DNA of 64,000 bases from Hoyosella levis (GCF_026008515.1 NZ_BQYM01000005.1:173815-237814), one strand, 5' to 3'. Shown: positions 8,799 through 18,918, counted from the stretch's first letter. The notes: generated by a model from the sequence alone, not told the origin. Program-made: numbers and translations.

Positions 8799-11700
8799 GG
8801 ATCTGGTACCGCCTTCTGCGAGCTGAGTGGTGGGGCAATGTCGATCAGCATGGTGGTCTCGTCGCCCGAGCAGAAGCGCGCGAGGTTGTGGAGCAATCGC
8901 GATGCTAGCGACTCGATCGTCGAGTGATCGAAAACTTCGGTGGCGTAGGTCATGGCGATATCGAGCACCGTGCCGCCTGCTTCTGGACGCTCGTGCATGG
9001 CGAGCTGCAGATCGATCCGAGCCTGGTCCTCGGGGATCTCGATGAGCGATGAAGCAACCCCGGACAGTTCCAGCGATGGAGATGGATAGTTCTGGTATGC
9101 CAGCATGACGTTGTAGAGCGATGGAACTGGTTGTGCCAGCGCCGTTGCGGAGTTCGCGGATCGGGCGCGATGCTCGTCGATCAGTGCATCGGGGAAGATG
9201 TCGAGGCGAGCGAATGCCTCCTGGCAGGTTCGATGCACCCGCTCGAGCAGGGAAGAGAACGATTCGCCTTGCCTCAGCCGGATCCGGATCGGAGCGGTGA
9301 CGATCATCATGCCGACCACGCGGGCGAGGTCCTCATCGCTGCGGCGGGTCACGGGAACACCGATCACGATGTCATCGCTACCGCTCGCCTCGGCCAGGGT
9401 CACGGCAAGTATGGATTGGACGACAATGAAGCGGGTGGTCCTGTTCCTGGCTGCGAGGAGCGTCGTCGCAGCCAGGACGGGCGGCTTGGTGCTGACCGCA
9501 TGGTTGCCGGCGGAAGTGCTCCGGCATGGTGGTCGCGGCCTGTCCAGCATGCGCGAGATGTGGTCGTCCGACCCTGCGAGCATGTCGAGCCACCAGCGAT
9601 GATTCGTGGCGGCAAGAGAGCTTGGGTCCGCGGGATCGCCCAGCAGAGCGAGCTGCGCGAGGGTGAAATCGATGTACTCGATGCGGAGGCGCGGCCACCC
9701 GGGCGCTGTGCCTCGGGAGCGGGCGGCGTAGGCGGTCGAGAGATCCTGCAGGAGCACTGCCTCGGAGAATCCATCGCACGCGGTGTGGTGGACGACCAGC
9801 GCGAGCGCGCGCGGGGACCCGTCGCGCTTCTCGAGCACATGGACCCGAAGCGGAATCTCCGCCTCGAGATCGAAAGGGATATCGCGGACGCGACGCAGCG
9901 CATCGAGCAGCGCCGAACCGTCTGGCGGGCAGTGGCGCACCAGGCCGCGGCAGGCATCCACGGCCGCGAGCACTACTTGGAGTGGAGCGGGCTCGTCGCA
10001 CGGCGTGATGGTCCGCAAGGATTCGTGCCGCTCGACGAGATCGAGCAGGGCTGCATCGAGCGCGGATGCATCGATCTGGCCGTCGACGTGGAAGGCCATG
10101 ATCAGGTTGTTCATCGGTGATTCGGGATGGCTACGGAAATGCTTGTGCATCCGCCGTTGCTGGGGTGCCAGCTGGATGCGTGCTGGCCGGGGCGGTGGAG
10201 CCATCCCGGGCCTGCTCGTCGCTACAGCGTGGCTGCCTGGCCCGGCCATCCGGGCGATCTCGCGGGGCGAGGGATTCCGCAGCAGTTCCTCGACGGTGGG
10301 CGGGCTCGGGAAATGCCGGCGCAGGCCAGTGAGCAGGCTGACCGCGGACAACGAGTCTCCGCCGAGCGCAAAAAAGGAATCGGTCGCGCTCACGGGGCAG
10401 CGCAGGATCGCCGACATCTCCCGCGCGATGGTGGCCTCGAGCTCCGTGGCTTCCTCCGCCGCTAGGGAGACTGTGTCGCCGGGAAGATCGGATCCAGCGC
10501 TGATGGGCGGGAGGGCTGACCGGTCGAGCTTGCCGCTCGCCGTCAGTGGCCACGACGTGACAGTGGCGAGCCGGGCCGGCACCAGGTGGGCCGGGAGCAC
10601 TGCCGCGAGATGATCCTGCAGCTCGGGAACGGTCACCGAGGCCGTCCCGGCGAGCGCCGCATAGCCATCGAGATGCTCGCCCCCGTGACTAGTCCGCTTG
10701 AGGACGACTGCCGAGCTGACCCCGGGGTGGCGGCGCAGCGCATGCTCGATGTCGCCGAGCTCGATGCGGTGCCCGCGCAGCTTCACCTGGTGATCATTGC
10801 GACCGAGGAACTGGAATCCCGTGGGCTCGGAGAGCACGGCGAGATCACCGGTGCGGTACATGCGGCTTCCTGGCTGGCCATAGGGATTGGCCACGAACCG
10901 TGTCGCGGTGAGACCGGGCTGGCCGAGGTAGCCCCGGGCCAGTTGCACGCCGCCCAGGTACAGCTCCACTCCGGGGCCGGCAGTGGAGGGCGACAGCCCG
11001 GGGCCAAGCAGCAAGGCCTGCACATCGCGCTGCGGGTGCCCGATCGGCACGACCCGGCGGCCTTCTCCTGTGCACGCGCGGGATGCCGCGGCTTCGAACT
11101 GGGTCGCCGAGACAGCAGCCTCTGTCGGGCCATAGAGATTGTGCACCGTTGCCGCGCACAGCGAATCCAGCCGATCAACGGTTTCCTGGTGCAGTTCCTC
11201 GCCGATCACGAGGATATGGCGCAATGTCTCGAGCGAGCGTGACTGCGCGAGCTCGGCGAACACCCGCAATGGCGAGGGAACGAAGACCGCATGTGTCACG
11301 GAGTGCTGGTCGATCAACTTGCACAAGTAACTGGGATCATTGCGCGAGGCGGGGTCCGCGATCACCAGGTGCGCGCCGCATGCGAGCGGCCAGAACAGCT
11401 CCCAGACCGAGACATCGAATGTCGGAGCGATCTTGTGCAGCACAGTGGCGCCAGCGGGGAGCGGGAAACGATCGCACATCCATGTGATCTGGTTCGTGAT
11501 CGCGGCGTGCGGGATGACCACTCCCTTCGGCGTCCCGGTGGAGCCAGAGGTGAACATCACGTAGGCGGCGGAGCCCGGGCGCAAGGGCGCGATCCGGTCC
11601 GGATCGTCCAGCGAGGCGGAGGACGAGGCGTGATCATCGAGATCCGCGGGCGCGACCGCGGGAAACGGCTCGAACCGCAGCGGCGCGCGATCAGCAGAGA

Positions 11701-12031
11701 TGATCAGCGACGGACGAGCCGTCCGCAGCATCCCAGCGAGCCGGTCCTCGGGGAGCGACCGGTCGAGGGGGAGATAGGCCGCTCCAGCCTTGATCACCGC
11801 GTGGACGTGGACGACGAGGTCGATGGAACTAGGGATATCGAGCGCAACGATGTGCTCGGGTCCTATTCCGCGACGAGCCAGCCCACGCGCGATCCGGTTC
11901 GTGCGAGCATCAAGCTCCCGATGGGTGATCCTTTGCTCGCCGCACGTGATGGCAGGGGAGCCCGCATCGGTCGAATGGCCCAGCAGGCTTGCGAGGTGCG
12001 GGCTGGCCAACGGCCCCGCCATCGCTGTCAT
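8795..12031 (-). CDS. Nonribosomal peptide synthetase, A-PCP-C
   Basis: A 1078-residue single-module protein with unusual domain order. Adenylation domain about residues 15-510: core A3 MFTSGSTGTPKG near 159, FDVSVWELF at 205-213, MYRTGDL at 391-397, A10 lysine in LTASGKLDR (K501). Carrier protein: FFALGGDSLSA with phosphopantetheine serine S560. Condensation domain about 618-1065 with intact HHTACDG (748-754). There is no thioesterase, reductase or second carrier domain. By eye the specificity residues read D-V-W-V-L-I-L-V-S, a code I cannot assign. Start ATG at 12031 overlaps the upstream stop as ATGA; a longer in-frame reading would run antisense to nothing but overlap the upstream gene. 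It would activate one amino acid and condense it with an unknown partner. Confidence 0.9.
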   Translation of the reverse strand: MTAMAGPLASPHLASLLGHSTDAGSPAITCGEQRITHRELDARTNRIARGLARRGIGPEHIVALDIPSSIDLVVHVHAVIKAGAAYLPLDRSLPEDRLAGMLRTARPSLIISADRAPLRFEPFPAVAPADLDDHASSSASLDDPDRIAPLRPGSAAYVMFTSGSTGTPKGVVIPHAAITNQITWMCDRFPLPAGATVLHKIAPTFDVSVWELFWPLACGAHLVIADPASRNDPSYLCKLIDQHSVTHAVFVPSPLRVFAELAQSRSLETLRHILVIGEELHQETVDRLDSLCAATVHNLYGPTEAAVSATQFEAAASRACTGEGRRVVPIGHPQRDVQALLLGPGLSPSTAGPGVELYLGGVQLARGYLGQPGLTATRFVANPYGQPGSRMYRTGDLAVLSEPTGFQFLGRNDHQVKLRGHRIELGDIEHALRRHPGVSSAVVLKRTSHGGEHLDGYAALAGTASVTVPELQDHLAAVLPAHLVPARLATVTSWPLTASGKLDRSALPPISAGSDLPGDTVSLAAEEATELEATIAREMSAILRCPVSATDSFFALGGDSLSAVSLLTGLRRHFPSPPTVEELLRNPSPREIARMAGPGSHAVATSRPGMAPPPRPARIQLAPQQRRMHKHFRSHPESPMNNLIMAFHVDGQIDASALDAALLDLVERHESLRTITPCDEPAPLQVVLAAVDACRGLVRHCPPDGSALLDALRRVRDIPFDLEAEIPLRVHVLEKRDGSPRALALVVHHTACDGFSEAVLLQDLSTAYAARSRGTAPGWPRLRIEYIDFTLAQLALLGDPADPSSLAATNHRWWLDMLAGSDDHISRMLDRPRPPCRSTSAGNHAVSTKPPVLAATTLLAARNRTTRFIVVQSILAVTLAEASGSDDIVIGVPVTRRSDEDLARVVGMMIVTAPIRIRLRQGESFSSLLERVHRTCQEAFARLDIFPDALIDEHRARSANSATALAQPVPSLYNVMLAYQNYPSPSLELSGVASSLIEIPEDQARIDLQLAMHERPEAGGTVLDIAMTYATEVFDHSTIESLASRLLHNLARFCSGDETTMLIDIAPPLSSQKAVPDP

Positions 12032-12498
12032 CCGCCCACAGTGGAGCGGTCGCCTTCCCCGCCTGGGCCGAAGGTTCGCTGGGGAACACCGGGCGCGAGG
12101 GAGATGTGTGTATGGATCGCGAGCCACGGATCCTCCATCGATCCCCGGGCGAACAACACGGTCGCGCGCCCGGGGCGGGGGAAGGCGGTGCCGTCCTCGG
12201 CGTAGCCCGTGGATGTCCACGGGCAGATCCCCCATCCCGTGAGCCCGTCCGGTGCCTGCCAAGTCCGCGATTCGCCGAGCAAGAACCGGAAGCCCGACAT
12301 CGAGCCCCAGATCGCGGCCCACTGCTTGTTCGCGAGCTCATCTATTCCGAGCAGCAGCGGCTTGTGGGTGCCGAATCCCACCACCTCGCTGTGGAACATC
12401 GTCCGTGCAGCGTCGAGATCCACGTTGTTGATGTGCTGTTCCCAGTCGCGGAACCAGGCAATGAGATCGTCGACTTTTTCAACCCCGTGAGGAGGCAT
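12028..12498 (-). CDS. SnoaL/NTF2-like protein
   Basis: A 156-residue protein with the NTF2-like pattern: N-terminal helix DDLIAWFRDWEQHINNVDLD, then AARTMFHSEVVGFGTHKPLLLG and a WxxIW helix, then beta strands. Similar proteins act as small-molecule cyclases, isomerases or hydrolases, or simply bind ligands. Start chosen at 12498, where GGAG (12505-12508 on the plus strand as CTCC) sits 6 nt upstream; the open frame continues upstream but runs into the divergent fgd gene. It is the first gene of the operon with the NRPS and ATP-grasp genes, coupled by ATGA. A tailoring role on the NRPS product is inferred only from this. Confidence 0.65.
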   Translation of the reverse strand: MPPHGVEKVDDLIAWFRDWEQHINNVDLDAARTMFHSEVVGFGTHKPLLLGIDELANKQWAAIWGSMSGFRFLLGESRTWQAPDGLTGWGICPWTSTGYAEDGTAFPRPGRATVLFARGSMEDPWLAIHTHISLAPGVPQRTFGPGGEGDRSTVGG

Positions 12499-12688
12499 TG
12501 ATCGCTCCAGCGTGTCGATGGCAAACACCCAGGCATGGCGGTACGGATGATGGTCCGTGGCCCGGTGATACGACCAGGCTAGCCGAACATGAAGGAGCCG
12601 AGGCCGAGACTTTCCGCCCGTCCGCTCCGGGCGCGCCCGCAGCCGGCTCCAGCGGGTAGCGTGGATGCTGGCGAAGGGAGGCACACCA

Positions 12689-13705
12689 GTGCTCAAGCTC
12701 GGGTACAAGGCATCGGCGGAGCAGTTCGCGCCCCGCGACCTCGTGGAGCTCGCGGTCAAGGCCGAGCAGTGTGGCTTGGATTCCGCCACCGTCAGCGACC
12801 ATTTCCAGCCGTGGCGGCACACCGGTGGGCATGCCCCGTTCTCATTGTCCTGGATGACGGCCGTGGGGGAGCGGACCAGCCGCATCCATCTCGGCACCTC
12901 CGTGATGACACCCACCTTCCGCTACAACCCGGCCGTCATCGCGCAGGCGTTCGCCACGATGGGCGTGCTCTATCCGGGGCGCATCATGCTGGGGGTGGGC
13001 ACCGGCGAGGCGCTCAATGAGATCGCCACCGGGTTCAACGTCTCCGACGACCATCCGTGGCCCGAGTTCAAGGAACGCTTCGCCCGCCTGCGCGAGGCGA
13101 TCCGGCTCATCCGGACACTGTGGACCGAGGACAACGTCACCTTCGACGGCGACTACTACCACACCGTCGACGCGACCATCCACGATCGTCCCGAGCAGCC
13201 CCTGCCGGTCTACATCGCGGCCGGAGGGCCTGTTGTCGCGAAGTACGCGGGCCGGGCGGGGGATGGCTTCATCTGCACGTCCGGCAAGGGCATGGACCTC
13301 TACACGGAGAAGCTGCTGCCCGCGGTCGAGTCGGGCGCCGAGGCCGCGGGCCGGGACGCCAGCGGGATCGACAAGATGATCGAGATCAAGCTCTCCTACG
13401 ACACCGACCATGACGCCGCGCTCGAGAACACCCGGTTCTGGGCGCCGCTGAGCCTCACCCCGGAGCAGAAGCACTCGGTGAGCAGTTCCGCCGAGATGGA
13501 GCGCCTCGCTGATGAGCTGCCCATCGAGCAGGTGGCCAAGCGGTGGATCGTTGCCTCCGACCCCGACGAAGCGGTCAAGCAGATCAAGCCGTACCTCGAC
13601 GCCGGGCTTAACCATCTCGTCTTCCACGCGCCCGGCCACGATCAAGCCCGCTTCCTCGACCTGTTCGCCCGGGATCTCGCCCCGCGCCTGCGCGCCCTCG
13701 GTTAG
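12689..13705 (+). CDS. fgd: F420-dependent glucose-6-phosphate dehydrogenase
   Basis: A 338-residue luciferase-like TIM-barrel enzyme that oxidises glucose-6-phosphate and reduces coenzyme F420, supplying F420H2. Very strong agreement with mycobacterial Fgd1: [20 protein letters not shown] at the start, [49 protein letters not shown], and [17 protein letters not shown] at the end. Start is GTG at 12689 with AAGGGAGG 7 nt upstream; the ATG at 12665 would put that ribosome-binding site inside the gene. Located before pta-ackA, as in M. tuberculosis. It implies that the organism makes F420. Confidence 0.95.
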   Translation: MLKLGYKASAEQFAPRDLVELAVKAEQCGLDSATVSDHFQPWRHTGGHAPFSLSWMTAVGERTSRIHLGTSVMTPTFRYNPAVIAQAFATMGVLYPGRIMLGVGTGEALNEIATGFNVSDDHPWPEFKERFARLREAIRLIRTLWTEDNVTFDGDYYHTVDATIHDRPEQPLPVYIAAGGPVVAKYAGRAGDGFICTSGKGMDLYTEKLLPAVESGAEAAGRDASGIDKMIEIKLSYDTDHDAALENTRFWAPLSLTPEQKHSVSSSAEMERLADELPIEQVAKRWIVASDPDEAVKQIKPYLDAGLNHLVFHAPGHDQARFLDLFARDLAPRLRALG

Positions 13706-13770
13706 TTCCAGGGGGCTGGATTTTCGCCCCAATTCGCGCGATCCCGCACGCAACGGTTAAGAATAGGAAC

Positions 13771-15831
13771 ATGCCGTCGAGTGTGTACGTTGCCGCGCCA
13801 TCCGGGGATACCGGGAAGTCCACCATTGCGCTGGGGGTGCTGCACTTCCTCGCGGCCTCCGCCGCGCGCGTGGGAGTGTTCCGCCCGATCTCCCGCTCCA
13901 ACGATCACACTGACTACATCCTCGAGATGCTGCTCGAGCACACCACGGCAGACCTCGAGTACGAGCAGTGCATCGGCGCCACCTATGCCGACGTCCATGC
14001 CGACCCCGAGCGTGCCCTTTCCGACATCGTCAGCCGCTTTCATGTCGTCGCCGAGAAATGCGATGCCGTCGTCATCGTGGGCTCGGACTACACCGATGTG
14101 GTCAGTCCCACCGAGCTGACCTTCAATGCTCGCGTCGCCGTCAATCTCGGCGCGCCCGTGCTGCTCGCGCTCTCCGGCAGCGGGCGGGACGCGGAGACCA
14201 TCGCGCACGCCGCGGAACTGTGCCTGAGCGAGCTACGTACCATGCGCGCCCACACAGTAGCGATCATCGCCAACCGGTGCGCGCCCGACCAGATCGACGA
14301 CATCACCAAGGCGCTCGAGGCGACCGGGGTCGCGGCCTGGGCGCTGCCCGAGGTGCCGCTCATGGTGGCCCCAACCATGCAGGAGCTCCTCGATGCGCTC
14401 GGCGGCGAGCTCTACAGCGGGGATGCCGAGCTGCTGCAGCGCGAGGCGACGGCCGTGCTGGTCGGGGCGATGACGGCCGAGCACCTGCTCGAGCGGCTTA
14501 CCGAGGGCGCCGCGGTCATCGCGCCCGCCGACCGCTCCGATGTGCTTCTGGCCCTCGTCAACGCGCACGAGGCCGCGGGCTTCCCCTCTCTCGCCGGGAT
14601 CATCTTCAACGGCGGCCTGCTCCCGCACCGGTCCGTGGCGTCCCTCGTTGAGGGCCTCAAGCCGAAGCTGCCCATTATTACCACCGAGCACGGCACGTTC
14701 AAGACCGCCAGCATCGCTGCCGAGACCCGCGGCCGCGTCGGCGTCGGCTCCCAGCGCAAGGTCGATACCGCCCTCGGGCTGATGGAGAAGCACGTCGACG
14801 CGTCGGCCCTGATCAAGCAGCTCGAGGTCATGATGCCGTCGGTGATGACACCGCAGATGTTCGAGTACCAGCTGATCGACCGCGCCCGCGAGCACCGCAA
14901 GCACATCGTGCTGCCCGAGGCCACCGATGACCGCATCCTCCGCGCCGCCAGCCGACTCCTGCAGCGGGAGGTCGCCCAGCTGACCCTCCTTGGCGAGGAG
15001 TCGTCCGTCCGCAAGCGCGCCGCCGAGCTCGGCCTCGATCTCGAGGCCGCCGACATCATCGACCCTGCCACCTCGGACCTGCTCGACAAGTTCGCCACCG
15101 AGTACGCCCGGGTCCGCGCGCACAAGGGCATGACGGAGGAACGGGCCCGCGAGATGATGGTCGATGTCGCCTACTTCGGCACCATGATGGTGCACATGGA
15201 CATCGCCGACGGCATGGTCTCTGGCGCCGTCCACACCACCGCCCACACGATCCGCCCCGCGTTCGAGGTCATCAAGACCGTCCCCGAGTGCTCCATCGTC
15301 TCCAGCATCTTCCTTATGTGCCTCGCCGACGAGGTTCTTGCCTACGGCGACTGCGCGGTGGTGCCGGTTCCAACCTCCGAGCAGCTCGCGGATATCGCGA
15401 TCTCCTCCGCCGAGACCGCCCGCCAGTTCGGCATCGAGCCGAAGGTCGCCATGCTGTCCTACTCCTCGGGCGAGTCCGGCAGCGGCGAGGACGTCGACAA
15501 GGTCCGCCGTGCCACCAAGATCGTCCAGGATCGGCGCCCCGACCTCCTCGTCGACGGCCCTATCCAGTACGACGCCGCGGTCGAGCCCTCCGTCGCGCGC
15601 AGCAAGATGCCCGACTCCAAGATCGCCGGCGAGGCCACGGTGCTGATCTTCCCCGACCTCAACACCGGCAACAACACCTACAAGGCCGTGCAGCGCAGCG
15701 CTGGCGCCGTCGCCATCGGACCCGTCCTGCAGGGCCTCAACAAGCCCATCAACGACCTCTCCCGCGGTGCCCTCGTCCAGGACATCGTCAATACCGTCGC
15801 CATCACCGCCATCCAGGCCCACAAGGAATAG
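13771..15831 (+). CDS. pta: Phosphate acetyltransferase Pta
   Basis: A 686-residue long-form Pta. The N-terminal P-loop domain of the BioD/CobB type has SGDTGKST at residues 11-18, a DRTGG-type regulatory domain occupies the middle, and the C-terminal PTA_PTB catalytic domain starts near residue 370 (REHRKHIVLPEATDDRILRA) and includes SYSSGESGSGEDVDKVR and DGPIQYDAAV. It interconverts acetyl-CoA and acetyl phosphate. The ackA ribosome-binding site overlaps its stop codon, so the two are one operon. Confidence 0.95.
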   Translation: MPSSVYVAAPSGDTGKSTIALGVLHFLAASAARVGVFRPISRSNDHTDYILEMLLEHTTADLEYEQCIGATYADVHADPERALSDIVSRFHVVAEKCDAVVIVGSDYTDVVSPTELTFNARVAVNLGAPVLLALSGSGRDAETIAHAAELCLSELRTMRAHTVAIIANRCAPDQIDDITKALEATGVAAWALPEVPLMVAPTMQELLDALGGELYSGDAELLQREATAVLVGAMTAEHLLERLTEGAAVIAPADRSDVLLALVNAHEAAGFPSLAGIIFNGGLLPHRSVASLVEGLKPKLPIITTEHGTFKTASIAAETRGRVGVGSQRKVDTALGLMEKHVDASALIKQLEVMMPSVMTPQMFEYQLIDRAREHRKHIVLPEATDDRILRAASRLLQREVAQLTLLGEESSVRKRAAELGLDLEAADIIDPATSDLLDKFATEYARVRAHKGMTEERAREMMVDVAYFGTMMVHMDIADGMVSGAVHTTAHTIRPAFEVIKTVPECSIVSSIFLMCLADEVLAYGDCAVVPVPTSEQLADIAISSAETARQFGIEPKVAMLSYSSGESGSGEDVDKVRRATKIVQDRRPDLLVDGPIQYDAAVEPSVARSKMPDSKIAGEATVLIFPDLNTGNNTYKAVQRSAGAVAIGPVLQGLNKPINDLSRGALVQDIVNTVAITAIQAHKE

Positions 15832-15840
15832 GAGGCCGTG

Positions 15841-17034
15841 GTGGCCCGCACCGTCCTCGTCATCAACTCCGGCTCATCGTCGATCAAGTACCAGCTCCTC
15901 GACCCTGCATCCGGCGAAGCCCTCGCCAGCGGCGTCGTCGAGCGCATCGGCGAGCGCGACGGCATCATCACCCATGCCGACAGCGCGGGCGAGACGGAGC
16001 AGCGCGCGCCCATCGCCGACCACAAGGCCGGGCTCGCGCTCGCGTTCGACATGTTCACCCGCGATGGCGGATCCCTCGATGACCTCGGCATCGCTGCGGT
16101 CGGTCACCGCGTTGTCCACGGCGGCACCATCTTCACCAGGCCCACCCTCATCACCGACGACGTCGTCGCCGAGGTCGACAAGCTCTCCTCGCTCGCGCCG
16201 CTGCACAACCCGCCCAACCTGCTCGGCATCGAGGTCTCCCGCGCGCTGCTGCCCGAGGTGCCGCACGTGGCGGTGTTCGACACCTCCTTCTTCACCACCC
16301 TGCCCGCGGCTGCCAGCACCTATGCCATCGACCGGGACATCGCCGAGCAGCACGGTATCCAGCGCTACGGGTTCCACGGCACCTCCCACGACTACGTTTC
16401 CCACCAGGCCGCCGAGCACCTTGGCCGCCCCTACGACTCCGTCAACCAGATCGTCCTGCACCTCGGCAACGGTGCCTCGGTCTCCGCGATCCGTGGCGGC
16501 GAGGCGATCGACACGTCCATGGGGCTGACCCCCCTCGAGGGGCTCGTCATGGGCACCCGCAGCGGGGACATCGACCCCGGCGCGCTCCTGCACCTGCTGC
16601 GCGTCGCTGGCCTCAGCATCGATGAGCTCGATGAGATGCTCAACCGAGGCTCCGGGCTGAAAGGGCTCTCCGGCGTCAACGACTTCCGCGCGCTCAGCGA
16701 CCTCATCGACAGTGGCGACGAGGATGCGCAGCTCGCCTACGACGTCTACATCCACCGGCTCCGCAAGTACATCGGTGCCTACCACCTCCAGATGGGCGGG
16801 ACCGACGTCATCACCTTCACCGCCGGTGTTGGCGAGAATGCCAGCCACGTCCGCGCCGACGCCCTCGCCGGGCTCGAGCGGCTCGGCATCATCCTCGACC
16901 AGGAGGCCAATGCTGCTCGCGCCAAGGAGCCCCGCATCATCTCGACCCCCGAGAGCGCGGTGACCGTCCTCGTCGTTCCTACCAACGAGGAGCTCGCCAT
17001 CGCCCGCGCGGCCTGGAAGCTCGCGAGCGGGTAG
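15841..17034 (+). CDS. ackA: Acetate kinase AckA
   Basis: A 397-residue ASKHA-fold kinase forming ATP and acetate from acetyl phosphate. Seen: [15 protein letters not shown] at the N-terminus, [61 protein letters not shown] and FTAGVGENA. Two GTG codons are adjacent; the second (15841) is preferred because GGAGG (15831-15835) is 5 nt before it and only 2 nt before the first. Operon with pta. Confidence 0.95.
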   Translation: MARTVLVINSGSSSIKYQLLDPASGEALASGVVERIGERDGIITHADSAGETEQRAPIADHKAGLALAFDMFTRDGGSLDDLGIAAVGHRVVHGGTIFTRPTLITDDVVAEVDKLSSLAPLHNPPNLLGIEVSRALLPEVPHVAVFDTSFFTTLPAAASTYAIDRDIAEQHGIQRYGFHGTSHDYVSHQAAEHLGRPYDSVNQIVLHLGNGASVSAIRGGEAIDTSMGLTPLEGLVMGTRSGDIDPGALLHLLRVAGLSIDELDEMLNRGSGLKGLSGVNDFRALSDLIDSGDEDAQLAYDVYIHRLRKYIGAYHLQMGGTDVITFTAGVGENASHVRADALAGLERLGIILDQEANAARAKEPRIISTPESAVTVLVVPTNEELAIARAAWKLASG

Positions 17035-17255
17035 GGCGCCCAGCCTGGATGCGCAGCAGCAGGCTCGGCACAGGGATCGATCCGGGGCTCGCCTGATGCG
17101 TCCGATCTGCGAATATTCCCACGCTGCGGTGCACGACACTGTGGGAAAAATTGCATTGCCGGTTGTCAGACGCGCCGCCTATGGTGAATCCGCGCGCATC
17201 ACCGGCCTCCGGCACCCCGGCGGGACCGCGGCGCTCCTGACCCCCCGCGAAAGGC

Positions 17256-18851
17256 ATGGACGTGCCCAAGAACCATCCGGAAAGCCCCGCCACCACCGTG
17301 CCGGTGCCGGACGGAGCCCCCGCTGTCCCCGCGCATGGCGAGGTACTGCCCGCTCCCGGGCTGCCCGCGCCCGCGGTACCCGCCGCTGCGGCAGCACGGC
17401 CGCGCAAGACCCCGCCCGTGCTGCACTGGCTCGTGGCCGCCACCTTCATCGTCATCCTCAACGAGACGATCATGATGAACGCGCTGCCAGTGCTCATGGA
17501 CGTCTTCCAGGTCACCGAGCGCACCGTCCAGTGGCTCTCGACTGCCTTCATGCTCACCATGGCCGTAGTCATTCCCGCCACGGGCTGGTTCCTGCAGCGC
17601 GTCACCACTCGTGCCGCGTTCGTCTCCGCGATGTCTGTGTTCCTTGCCGGCACTGCCATCGCCGCTGCGGCACCCATCTTCGAGATCCTCCTGCTCGGCC
17701 GCATCGTGCAAGCCGTTGGCACCGCCGTCATGCTGCCGTTGCTGATGACCACCCTCATGACCGTCGTCCCAGAGCATGACCGGGGCCGCGTCATGGGCAA
17801 CGTCATGCTCGCCATCTCCGTGGCCCCCGCGATGGGCCCGGCCGTATCGGGCCTGCTCCTCGCCGTCGGCTCGTGGCGACTCATCTTCATCGTCGTGCTG
17901 CCCATCGTCGCCGCCATCATCATCGCGGGGCTGCGCTACCTCATGAATGTGGGCGAGAACGAGAGCGGGCCGCTCGATCAGCTCAGCGTCATCCTCGCCG
18001 CCCTCGGGTTCGGTATCACCGTGTACGGGCTCAGCGAGATAGGAGCGGACGATCCCAGCCTGCACCCGGCCATCACCATCATCGTCGGGCTGCTCGGCAT
18101 CGCCCTGTTCGCCGGGCGCCAGATCCAGCTCCAGCGCACCGGTGCGCCCCTGCTCGACCTACGCACCCTGACGCATCGCACCTACGCGCTCGCCCTCGGG
18201 CTCCTGGCGTTCGGCTTCATGGCAATGATGGGCGCCATGGTGCTGTTCCCGCTGTTCCTGCAGAACGCGCGTGACCTCAGCGCGCTGCAGACCGGCCTGC
18301 TCATGATGCCCGGAGGCCTCGCGATGGGGCTACTGGGCCCCACGGTCGGGCGCATGTTCGACAAGCATGGCGGACGGCTCCTCATTGTGCCCGGAGCAAT
18401 CGGCATCCTCGTCGGGCTCGCCATCTTTGCCCGCATGAGCCTCACCATGCCCCTGGGGGTCGTGCTGGCCGCGCACATCCTGCTGATGGTGTCGCTCGCC
18501 GCCGTCTTCACGCCCGTCTTCACCATTGGGCTCAGCGCCGTGCCCCCGCACCTGTACTCGCACGGCAGCTCCCTGCTCGCCACGCTCCAGCAGGTCGCGG
18601 CCGCCATGGGCGCCGCCATCCTCATCACCGTGATGGCTGCCCGCGCCCGCGTCCTCGAGTCTGCGGGGGCAAGCGACCTCGAAGCGCTCGTTGGCGGCAT
18701 GCAATGGGCCTTCGGCGTGGGCGCGCTCCTGGGCATCGCCATCCTCGCGTTCGCGGTGTTCATGCCACACCGGCCCGACGGGTTCGGCGAGGATGAGCCT
18801 GGCGTGGGCGAGCCTGGCGTGGGTGACTCGGCCGCAGCTGGGCAGCACTAG
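17256..18851 (+). CDS. MFS multidrug exporter, DHA2 (EmrB/QacA) family
   Basis: A 531-residue protein with about 14 hydrophobic segments after a proline/alanine-rich cytoplasmic N-terminus of about 50 residues. MNALPVLMDVFQVTERTVQWLSTAFMLTMAVVIPATGW carries the DHA2 motif D1, and GRIVQAVGTAVMLPLLMTTLMTVVPEHDRGRVMGN matches motif A and its flanks. It is a proton-driven drug or metabolite exporter, substrate unknown. The C-terminal tail repeats EPGVG twice, from a 15-bp tandem duplication near 18796. No regulator gene is adjacent. The 221-bp gap upstream (17035-17255) contains no gene that I can see. Confidence 0.88.
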   Translation: MDVPKNHPESPATTVPVPDGAPAVPAHGEVLPAPGLPAPAVPAAAAARPRKTPPVLHWLVAATFIVILNETIMMNALPVLMDVFQVTERTVQWLSTAFMLTMAVVIPATGWFLQRVTTRAAFVSAMSVFLAGTAIAAAAPIFEILLLGRIVQAVGTAVMLPLLMTTLMTVVPEHDRGRVMGNVMLAISVAPAMGPAVSGLLLAVGSWRLIFIVVLPIVAAIIIAGLRYLMNVGENESGPLDQLSVILAALGFGITVYGLSEIGADDPSLHPAITIIVGLLGIALFAGRQIQLQRTGAPLLDLRTLTHRTYALALGLLAFGFMAMMGAMVLFPLFLQNARDLSALQTGLLMMPGGLAMGLLGPTVGRMFDKHGGRLLIVPGAIGILVGLAIFARMSLTMPLGVVLAAHILLMVSLAAVFTPVFTIGLSAVPPHLYSHGSSLLATLQQVAAAMGAAILITVMAARARVLESAGASDLEALVGGMQWAFGVGALLGIAILAFAVFMPHRPDGFGEDEPGVGEPGVGDSAAAGQH

Positions 18852-18866
18852 CCGGTCCCTCCGGAA

Positions 18867-18918
18867 GTGTGCGCTTTTGCCCCCTCTCGCTCGCCGCGAA
18901 GGGGGCAGAAGCGCACAC
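18867..18918. terminator. Bidirectional terminator (junction palindrome B)
   Basis: GTGTGCGCTTTTGCCCCCT pairs with AGGGGGCAGAAGCGCACAC (one mismatch), with a 14-nt loop, between the convergent MFS and pknG genes. The outer arm GTGTGCG is shared with the palindromes at 1172, 33195 and 34842; the inner part differs. Confidence 0.8.

Noticed and set aside
8795..12322. Longer NRPS reading starting at 12322
   Set aside because: The extra 97 residues overlap the SnoaL-like gene and have no domain character; ATG 12031 forms an ATGA overlap.
12028..12915. Longer SnoaL-like reading starting at 12915
   Set aside because: It would overlap the first ~225 bp of fgd on the other strand; the start at 12498 has a good ribosome-binding site and fits the domain length.
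17116..17147. TTCCCAC / GTGGGAA inverted repeat followed by a short A-run after ackA
   Set aside because: A 7-bp stem with an 18-nt loop is weak and the A-run is on the wrong side for an ackA terminator; no function can be supported.
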